From Methylophilus sp. DW102 (GTDB taxonomy: Bacteria; Pseudomonadota; Gammaproteobacteria; Burkholderiales; Methylophilaceae): DNA of 64,000 nucleotides. The DNA lies in the NCBI RefSeq assembly GCF_037076555.1, contig NZ_AP029023.1, positions 1,178,001 through 1,242,000 of the forward strand. The letters run 5' to 3'. Below, piece after piece: positions 57,601-64,000 of this stretch; positions within the stretch are counted from its first letter, which is position 1, and each line of letters starts with the position of its first letter. The position numbers were made by a program, and so were the translations under genes. The notes below the pieces were generated by a model. That model was not told where the DNA came from and searched no databases. It saw nothing but the letters and a program-made list of their open reading frames with translations.

Positions 57601-60600
57601 TATGGCTTCAAGGCAATTGCGATCAACGCAGCAGGCAAGCCAAGTGATGCGACCCCAGAGTACAAGATCAATGTAGATACGAAAGCGCCGGTAGCGCCTA
57701 CGATAGACGACGTACAAGATGATGTTGGTAGCAAGCAAGGCACGGTTGTGAATACTGGTGTGACAGATGACACCACGCCGACGATTTCTGGTAAAGGTGA
57801 AGCTGGTTCACAGATCACTGTGTACGATGGCAATACCGTATTAGGCACAACGACCGTGAAGGCGGATGGTACTTGGAGCTTTACGCCAACAACGACGTTG
57901 GTTGATGGCTTGCATACGTTTACAGCGAAGTCTACGGACAAGGCTGGCAATGAGTCGCCAACCTCTAACAGCTATGCAGTGACGATAGACACACAAGCGC
58001 CGAACAAGCCGACGATAGACAGTGTCTTTGATGATGTAGGTGCGGTGACGGGTAATGTATCGAATGGTGGCTTTACCGATGATGCTAAGCCTACGATCAG
58101 TGGTAAAGGTGAGCCTGGCTCCACTATTACTGTATATGACGGCAAGAATGCGATTGGTACAACCGTTGTAAAAGCGGATGGTACATGGAGTCTTGAGCCC
58201 TCTAGCCCATTGCTGAACGGTACAAGAGAGTTGACGGCTGTTTCTACGGATGCTGCTGGTAACAACAGTGTGCCTAGTGACAAGTACGTGATCAATGTCG
58301 ACACGAATGCGCCACAAGACCCATCAATTGTTCGGATTGACGACGACTTTGGTGCAAAACAAGGACCGATTCAGAAGAACAGCACAACAGACGATACGAC
58401 GCCGACTGTGGTAGGTACAGCGGGAGCTAATCTGAAAATCAATGTTTATGACAATGGTGTACTGATTGGCACAACGACTTCTGATGCGAAGGGAGACTGG
58501 GTATTTACACCGACTAAGCCATTGAGCGAAGGCAATCACAATATTACTGCGACCGCAGTAAGTGCAGCTGGGGTTGAAAGTGGCAAGACAGGTGGGTTCC
58601 CATTTGTAGTAGACACCACGCCACCTGCGGTGAACGTGAACCAAATCACCGATGACGTTGCCCCGAAAGTTGGAGCGATCAACACTGGGGATACGACAGA
58701 CGACAACACCCCAACGGTAAGTGGTACAGGCGAGCCTGGAGCTACGATCACTGTGTACGATAACAATCAGCCGATTGGTACGACCACAGTGCAGCCAGAC
58801 GGTACTTGGAGCTTCACACCGACGACCCCATTGGTAGATGGGCCGCACAGTATCAATGTCACGGCGACAGATGCTGCTGGCAATACCAGTGGCAAGACCC
58901 CAGCGACTAACTTCACAATTGATACAAGTACAGTAGGCGTGCCGACGATCACGGCGATTAACGATGACGTTGCGCCGATTACAGGGACAGTTGCACAAGG
59001 TGGAGACACTAATGACACTACGCCTACTGTTGTTGGTACAGCACCAGCGGGTGCGGTCAGTGTAGAAGTGTTCTTGAATGGTGTTTCACAAGGTACGGTT
59101 GCTGTGAATAACGGTAGCTGGAGCTTTACGCCGAAAACGCCGTTGGCTGATGGAGCTTATGGCTTCAAGGCAATTGCGATCAACGCAGCAGGCAAGCCAA
59201 GTGATGCGACCCCAGAGTACAAGATCAATGTAGATACGAAAGCGCCGGTAGCGCCTACGATAGACGACGTACAAGATGATGTTGGTAGCAAGCAAGGCAC
59301 GGTTGTGAATACTGGTGTGACAGATGACACCACGCCGACGATTTCTGGTAAAGGTGAAGCTGGTTCACAGATCACTGTGTACGATGGCAATACCGTATTA
59401 GGCACAACGACCGTGAAGGCGGATGGTACTTGGAGCTTTACGCCAACAACGACGTTGGTTGATGGCTTGCATACGTTTACAGCGAAGTCTACGGACAAGG
59501 CTGGCAATGAGTCGCCAACCTCTAACAGCTATGCAGTGACGATAGACACACAAGCGCCGAACAAGCCGACGATAGACAGTGTCTTTGATGATGTAGGTGC
59601 GGTGACGGGTAATGTATCGAATGGTGGCTTTACCGATGATGCTAAGCCTACGATCAGTGGTAAAGGTGAGCCTGGCTCCACTATTACTGTATATGACGGC
59701 AAGAATGCGATTGGTACAACCGTTGTAAAAGCGGATGGTACATGGAGTCTTGAGCCCTCTAGCCCATTGCTGAACGGTACAAGAGAGTTGACGGCTGTTT
59801 CTACGGATGCTGCTGGTAACAACAGTGTGCCTAGTGACAAGTACGTGATCAATGTCGACACGAATGCGCCACAAGACCCATCAATTGTTCGGATTGACGA
59901 CGACTTTGGTGCAAAACAAGGACCGATTCAGAAGAACAGCACAACAGACGATACGACGCCGACTGTGGTAGGTACAGCGGGAGCTAATCTGAAAATCAAT
60001 GTTTATGACAATGGTGTACTGATTGGCACAACGACTTCTGATGCGAAGGGAGACTGGGTATTTACACCGACTAAGCCATTGAGCGAAGGCAATCACAATA
60101 TTACTGCGACCGCAGTAAGTGCAGCTGGGGTTGAAAGTGGCAAGACAGGTGGGTTCCCATTTGTAGTAGACACCACGCCACCTGCGGTGAACGTGAACCA
60201 AATCACCGATGACGTTGCCCCGAAAGTTGGAGCGATCAACACTGGGGATACGACAGACGACAACACCCCAACGGTAAGTGGTACAGGCGAGCCTGGAGCT
60301 ACGATCACTGTGTACGATAACAATCAGCCGATTGGTACGACCACAGTGCAGCCAGACGGTACTTGGAGCTTCACACCGACGACCCCATTGGTAGATGGGC
60401 CGCACAGTATCAATGTCACGGCGACAGATGCTGCTGGCAATACCAGTGGCAAGACCCCAGCGACTAACTTCACAATTGATACAAGTACAGTAGGCGTGCC
60501 GACGATCACGGCGATTAACGATGACGTTGCGCCGATTACAGGGACAGTTGCACAAGGTGGAGACACTAATGACACTACGCCTACTGTTGTTGGTACAGCA

Positions 60601-63600
60601 CCAGCGGGTGCGGTCAGTGTAGAAGTGTTCTTGAATGGTGTTTCACAAGGTACGGTTGCTGTGAATAACGGTAGCTGGAGCTTTACGCCGAAAACGCCGT
60701 TGGCTGATGGAGCTTATGGCTTCAAGGCAATTGCGATCAACGCAGCAGGCAAGCCAAGTGATGCGACCCCAGAGTACAAGATCAATGTAGATACGAAAGC
60801 GCCGGTAGCGCCTACGATAGACGACGTACAAGATGATGTTGGTAGCAAGCAAGGCACGGTTGTGAATACTGGTGTGACAGATGACACCACGCCGACGATT
60901 TCTGGTAAAGGTGAAGCTGGTTCACAGATCACTGTGTACGATGGCAATACCGTATTAGGCACAACGACCGTGAAGGCGGATGGTACTTGGAGCTTTACGC
61001 CAACAACGACGTTGGTTGATGGCTTGCATACGTTTACAGCGAAGTCTACGGACAAGGCTGGCAATGAGTCGCCAACCTCTAACAGCTATGCAGTGACGAT
61101 AGACACACAAGCGCCGAACAAGCCGACGATAGACAGTGTCTTTGATGATGTAGGTGCGGTGACGGGTAATGTATCGAATGGTGGCTTTACCGATGATGCT
61201 AAGCCTACGATCAGTGGTAAAGGTGAGCCTGGCTCCACTATTACTGTATATGACGGCAAGAATGCGATTGGTACAACCGTTGTAAAAGCGGATGGTACAT
61301 GGAGTCTTGAGCCCTCTAGCCCATTGCTGAACGGTACAAGAGAGTTGACGGCTGTTTCTACGGATGCTGCTGGTAACAACAGTGTGCCTAGTGACAAGTA
61401 CGTGATCAATGTCGACACGAATGCGCCACAAGACCCATCAATTGTTCGGATTGACGACGACTTTGGTGCAAAACAAGGACCGATTCAGAAGAACAGCACA
61501 ACAGACGATACGACGCCGACTGTGGTAGGTACAGCGGGAGCTAATCTGAAAATCAATGTTTATGACAATGGTGTACTGATTGGCACAACGACTTCTGATG
61601 CGAAGGGAGACTGGGTATTTACACCGACTAAGCCATTGAGCGAAGGCAATCACAATATTACTGCGACCGCAGTAAGTGCAGCTGGGGTTGAAAGTGGCAA
61701 GACAGGTGGGTTCCCATTTGTAGTAGACACCACGCCACCTGCGGTGAACGTGAACCAAATCACCGATGACGTTGCCCCGAAAGTTGGAGCGATCAACACT
61801 GGGGATACGACAGACGACAACACCCCAACGGTAAGTGGTACAGGCGAGCCTGGAGCTACGATCACTGTGTACGATAACAATCAGCCGATTGGTACGACCA
61901 CAGTGCAGCCAGACGGTACTTGGAGCTTCACACCGACGACCCCATTGGTAGATGGGCCGCACAGTATCAATGTCACGGCGACAGATGCTGCTGGCAATAC
62001 CAGTGGCAAGACCCCAGCGACTAACTTCACAATTGATACAAGTACAGTAGGCGTGCCGACGATCACGGCGATTAACGATGACGTTGCGCCGATTACAGGG
62101 ACAGTTGCACAAGGTGGAGACACTAATGACACTACGCCTACTGTTGTTGGTACAGCACCAGCGGGTGCGGTCAGTGTAGAAGTGTTCTTGAATGGTGTTT
62201 CACAAGGTACGGTTGCTGTGAATAACGGTAGCTGGAGCTTTACGCCGAAAACGCCGTTGGCTGATGGAGCTTATGGCTTCAAGGCAATTGCGATCAACGC
62301 AGCAGGCAAGCCAAGTGATGCGACCCCAGAGTACAAGATCAATGTAGATACGAAAGCGCCGGTAGCGCCTACGATAGACGACGTACAAGATGATGTTGGT
62401 AGCAAGCAAGGCACGGTTGTGAATACTGGTGTGACAGATGACACCACGCCGACGATTTCTGGTAAAGGTGAAGCTGGTTCACAGATCACTGTGTACGATG
62501 GCAATACCGTATTAGGCACAACGACCGTGAAGGCGGATGGTACTTGGAGCTTTACGCCAACAACGACGTTGGTTGATGGCTTGCATACGTTTACAGCGAA
62601 GTCTACGGACAAGGCTGGCAATGAGTCGCCAACCTCTAACAGCTATGCAGTGACGATAGACACACAAGCGCCGAACAAGCCGACGATAGACAGTGTCTTT
62701 GATGATGTAGGTGCGGTGACGGGTAATGTATCGAATGGTGGCTTTACCGATGATGCTAAGCCTACGATCAGTGGTAAAGGTGAGCCTGGCTCCACTATTA
62801 CTGTATATGACGGCAAGAATGCGATTGGTACAACCGTTGTAAAAGCGGATGGTACATGGAGTCTTGAGCCCTCTAGCCCATTGCTGAACGGTACAAGAGA
62901 GTTGACGGCTGTTTCTACGGATGCTGCTGGTAACAACAGTGTGCCTAGTGACAAGTACGTGATCAATGTCGACACGAATGCGCCACAAGACCCATCAATT
63001 GTTCGGATTGACGACGACTTTGGTGCAAAACAAGGACCGATTCAGAAGAACAGCACAACAGACGATACGACGCCGACTGTGGTAGGTACAGCGGGAGCTA
63101 ATCTGAAAATCAATGTTTATGACAATGGTGTACTGATTGGCACAACGACTTCTGATGCGAAGGGAGACTGGGTATTTACACCGACTAAGCCATTGAGCGA
63201 AGGCAATCACAATATTACTGCGACCGCAGTAAGTGCAGCTGGGGTTGAAAGTGGCAAGACAGGTGGGTTCCCATTTGTAGTAGACACCACGCCACCTGCG
63301 GTGAACGTGAACCAAATCACCGATGACGTTGCCCCGAAAGTTGGAGCGATCAACACTGGGGATACGACAGACGACAACACCCCAACGGTAAGTGGTACAG
63401 GCGAGCCTGGAGCTACGATCACTGTGTACGATAACAATCAGCCGATTGGTACGACCACAGTGCAGCCAGACGGTACTTGGAGCTTCACACCGACGACCCC
63501 ATTGGTAGATGGGCCGCACAGTATCAATGTCACGGCGACAGATGCTGCTGGCAATACCAGTGGCAAGACCCCAGCGACTAACTTCACAATTGATACAAGT

Positions 63601-64000
63601 ACAGTAGGCGTGCCGACGATCACGGCGATTAACGATGACGTTGCGCCGATTACAGGGACAGTTGCACAAGGTGGAGACACTAATGACACTACGCCTACTG
63701 TTGTTGGTACAGCACCAGCGGGTGCGGTCAGTGTAGAAGTGTTCTTGAATGGTGTTTCACAAGGTACGGTTGCTGTGAATAACGGTAGCTGGAGCTTTAC
63801 GCCGAAAACGCCGTTGGCTGATGGAGCTTATGGCTTCAAGGCAATTGCGATCAACGCAGCAGGCAAGCCAAGTGATGCGACCCCAGAGTACAAGATCAAT
63901 GTAGATACGAAAGCGCCGGTAGCGCCTACGATAGACGACGTACAAGATGATGTTGGTAGCAAGCAAGGCACGGTTGTGAATACTGGTGTGACAGATGACA
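54652..64000 (+). CDS. lapA: LapA-type giant adhesin, N-terminal part (runs off right edge)
   Basis: The frame from the ATG at 54652 (GAGG upstream) stays open to the window end, giving more than 3,116 residues. Residues 1 to about 140 form a LapA retention module (MATVIGTVTNVQGMAIVVDA). The LapG cleavage motif PAAG is at residues 109-112. A Gly-rich linker (about 141-160) is followed by four distinct Ig-like domains (to about 593). The array of identical 519-residue units begins at residue 594. Each Ig-like module carries TDDTTPT, DGTWSFTP and TDAAGN-type motifs. The C-terminal secretion signal and any RTX repeats are outside the window. Confidence 0.95.
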   Translation, partial: MATVIGTVTNVQGMAIVVDANGSRHMLKQGETLHAGDKVITASGAAVTVKLANGEIVNFAEAQTVKITDNLAQVDVSDVTENAVNQAVFDAVLTALNEGRDVTEVLDNPAAGEAGSDGNASFVNLDRIQTQDGSGANYTGGNAAGGGAGDGGRGFSPNFVYLTPSGAAPSVTLEDDVDNNNFINQSELNGKQFVTVLIGLPVGVEPGDVLNVTDNNGTRAIVISALDISRGGITLEVSPLPPQGSTITVTASITNQSGQTSPSASDSAVLDTTPPSAPNEYQVIDDVAPVVGQISNGGVTNDNVPEFKGENQTPGDIVTVTIKGSDGTTVTITASVKADGTWSGLPSVPLKDQTYTATITATDPAGNVSVPTAPFVFTVDTVNPDATAISGQLPETLIDDTGFSQTDNLTKNRAPTLTGTTEKLTDTVIVTINGGTYKAVVTTDASGKVVWSVTLKDANLPDGTYTPQIKVTDLAGNVTIKASETFTVDGTPPVAPGAFVAYDDFAPVVGNIIDKSTTNDNIPDFSGSGATPGDLIKVYDGVNVIATAIVKQDGTWAATPSKALNDGQHVITTTATDPAGNESDKSSTLTFTVDTQAPNKPTIDSVFDDVGAVTGNVSNGGFTDDAKPTISGKGEPGSTITVYDGKNAIGTTVVKADGTWSLEPSSPLLNGTRELTAVSTDAAGNNSVPSDKYVINVDTNAPQDPSIVRIDDDFGAKQGPIQKNSTTDDTTPTVVGTAGANLKINVYDNGVLIGTTTSDAKGDWVFTPTKPLSEGNHNITATAVSAAGVESGKTGGFPFVVDTTPPAVNVNQITDDVAPKVGAINTGDTTDDNTPTVSGTGEPGATITVYDNNQPIGTTTVQPDGTWSFTPTTPLVDGPHSINVTATDAAGNTSGKTPATNFTIDTSTVGVPTITAINDDVAPITGTVAQGGDTNDTTPTVVGTAPAGAVSVEVFLNGVSQGTVAVNNGSWSFTPKTPLADGAYGFKAIAINAAGKPSDATPEYKINVDTKAPVAPTIDDVQDDVGSKQGTVVNTGVTDDTTPTISGKGEAGSQITVYDGNTVLGTTTVKADGTWSFTPTTTLVDGLHTFTAKSTDKAGNESPTSNSYAVTIDTQAPNKPTIDSVFDDVGAVTGNVSNGGFTDDAKPTISGKGEPGSTITVYDGKNAIGTTVVKADGTWSLEPSSPLLNGTRELTAVSTDAAGNNSVPSDKYVINVDTNAPQDPSIVRIDDDFGAKQGPIQKNSTTDDTTPTVVGTAGANLKINVYDNGVLIGTTTSDAKGDWVFTPTKPLSEGNHNITATAVSAAGVESGKTGGFPFVVDTTPPAVNVNQITDDVAPKVGAINTGDTTDDNTPTVSGTGEPGATITVYDNNQPIGTTTVQPDGTWSFTPTTPLVDGPHSINVTATDAAGNTSGKTPATNFTIDTSTVGVPTITAINDDVAPITGTVAQGGDTNDTTPTVVGTAPAGAVSVEVFLNGVSQGTVAVNNGSWSFTPKTPLADGAYGFKAIAINAAGKPSDATPEYKINVDTKAPVAPTIDDVQDDVGSKQGTVVNTGVTDDTTPTISGKGEAGSQITVYDGNTVLGTTTVKADGTWSFTPTTTLVDGLHTFTAKSTDKAGNESPTSNSYAVTIDTQAPNKPTIDSVFDDVGAVTGNVSNGGFTDDAKPTISGKGEPGSTITVYDGKNAIGTTVVKADGTWSLEPSSPLLNGTRELTAVSTDAAGNNSVPSDKYVINVDTNAPQDPSIVRIDDDFGAKQGPIQKNSTTDDTTPTVVGTAGANLKINVYDNGVLIGTTTSDAKGDWVFTPTKPLSEGNHNITATAVSAAGVESGKTGGFPFVVDTTPPAVNVNQITDDVAPKVGAINTGDTTDDNTPTVSGTGEPGATITVYDNNQPIGTTTVQPDGTWSFTPTTPLVDGPHSINVTATDAAGNTSGKTPATNFTIDTSTVGVPTITAINDDVAPITGTVAQGGDTNDTTPTVVGTAPAGAVSVEVFLNGVSQGTVAVNNGSWSFTPKTPLADGAYGFKAIAINAAGKPSDATPEYKINVDTKAPVAPTIDDVQDDVGSKQGTVVNTGVTDDTTPTISGKGEAGSQITVYDGNTVLGTTTVKADGTWSFTPTTTLVDGLHTFTAKSTDKAGNESPTSNSYAVTIDTQAPNKPTIDSVFDDVGAVTGNVSNGGFTDDAKPTISGKGEPGSTITVYDGKNAIGTTVVKADGTWSLEPSSPLLNGTRELTAVSTDAAGNNSVPSDKYVINVDTNAPQDPSIVRIDDDFGAKQGPIQKNSTTDDTTPTVVGTAGANLKINVYDNGVLIGTTTSDAKGDWVFTPTKPLSEGNHNITATAVSAAGVESGKTGGFPFVVDTTPPAVNVNQITDDVAPKVGAINTGDTTDDNTPTVSGTGEPGATITVYDNNQPIGTTTVQPDGTWSFTPTTPLVDGPHSINVTATDAAGNTSGKTPATNFTIDTSTVGVPTITAINDDVAPITGTVAQGGDTNDTTPTVVGTAPAGAVSVEVFLNGVSQGTVAVNNGSWSFTPKTPLADGAYGFKAIAINAAGKPSDATPEYKINVDTKAPVAPTIDDVQDDVGSKQGTVVNTGVTDDTTPTISGKGEAGSQITVYDGNTVLGTTTVKADGTWSFTPTTTLVDGLHTFTAKSTDKAGNESPTSNSYAVTIDTQAPNKPTIDSVFDDVGAVTGNVSNGGFTDDAKPTISGKGEPGSTITVYDGKNAIGTTVVKADGTWSLEPSSPLLNGTRELTAVSTDAAGNNSVPSDKYVINVDTNAPQDPSIVRIDDDFGAKQGPIQKNSTTDDTTPTVVGTAGANLKINVYDNGVLIGTTTSDAKGDWVFTPTKPLSEGNHNITATAVSAAGVESGKTGGFPFVVDTTPPAVNVNQITDDVAPKVGAINTGDTTDDNTPTVSGTGEPGATITVYDNNQPIGTTTVQPDGTWSFTPTTPLVDGPHSINVTATDAAGNTSGKTPATNFTIDTSTVGVPTITAINDDVAPITGTVAQGGDTNDTTPTVVGTAPAGAVSVEVFLNGVSQGTVAVNNGSWSFTPKTPLADGAYGFKAIAINAAGKPSDATPEYKINVDTKAPVAPTIDDVQDDVGSKQGTVVNTGVTDD
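56431..64000 (+). repeat. tandem array of a 1,557-bp unit inside lapA
   Basis: Units start at 56431, 57988, 59545, 61102 and 62659. The last is cut by the window edge, so about 4.9 units are visible. Each is 1,557 bases (519 codons) and holds five Ig-like modules of about 104 residues. Copies look identical at the nucleotide level wherever I compared them, including silent positions. The sequence just before the first unit differs (a different Ig domain), which places the array boundary at about 56431. Confidence 0.95.

Noticed and set aside
56767..63966. Long minus-strand open frames repeated in every adhesin unit (up to 224 codons)
   Set aside because: They are antisense shadows of the adhesin repeat. 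They recur only because the unit recurs, have low-complexity Cys/Arg-rich translations, and have no ribosome-binding sites.
56431..64000. Tandem array as a CRISPR or satellite
   Set aside because: Units are 1,557 bases, in frame and code for Ig-like domains. There are no short repeats with unique spacers.

Overview
The window looks like chromosomal DNA of a betaproteobacterium, most likely a member of the Methylophilaceae (Methylophilus/Methylovorus type). This rests on the style of the proteins and on operon layouts (iscR-iscS-iscU-iscA-hscB-hscA-fdx, surE-pcm-nlpD, tamA-tamB, a SulP plus beta-carbonic anhydrase pair). No rRNA or tRNA was seen, so the assignment is an inference.

Layout. 0-0.6 kb: a truncated unknown gene and an AT-rich gap. 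0.6-5 kb: sulfur genes (metY, an SfnB-like flavin oxidoreductase) with an OmpW porin, then ribA. 5-7.7 kb: a PhoP/PhoQ-like two-component pair bracketed by two small PepSY proteins. 7.9-11.8 kb: a LuxR regulator, hybrid kinase and receiver operon flanked on both sides by two related small secreted proteins of unknown function. 12-14.3 kb: a SulP anion transporter and a beta-carbonic anhydrase, probably for bicarbonate supply. 14.3-21.8 kb: the complete isc Fe-S operon with two tandem cysteine desulfurases, an IscR-type operator on its promoter, and cysE upstream. 22-28 kb: housekeeping genes (YkgJ-like, trmJ, suhB, mutS, nitroreductase, thioredoxin-like). 28.2-30.6 kb: a patch of small unknown genes, including one broken by a single nonsense codon, separated by sequences that resemble integron attC sites. 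30.7-33.5 kb: an Lrp-type regulator divergent from leuA. 33.5-45.1 kb, minus strand: nlpD-pcm-surE, a DUF2069-type protein, a HugZ-like protein, wrbA, a NYN-domain protein, tamB, tamA, purB.

45.3-64 kb: a complete Lap-type biofilm adhesion locus in the order lapG, lapD, lapB, lapC, a LuxR regulator, lapE, lapA. By analogy with Pseudomonas fluorescens, LapB/LapC/LapE secrete the giant adhesin LapA. LapG is the periplasmic protease that cuts its N-terminal retention module, and LapD is the c-di-GMP receptor that sequesters LapG. A PAAG cleavage motif is visible at LapA residues 109-112. The outer-membrane channel (LapE) carries an extra C-terminal OmpA peptidoglycan-binding domain. The adhesin gene runs off the right edge and contains a tandem array of essentially identical 1,557-bp units (519 residues, five Ig-like modules each), with about 4.9 units inside the window.

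The most noteworthy items are the giant homogenised repeat array with its self-contained control circuit, the TolC-OmpA fusion, the pair of small secreted paralogues around a signalling operon, and the cassette-like patch at 28-30.6 kb.
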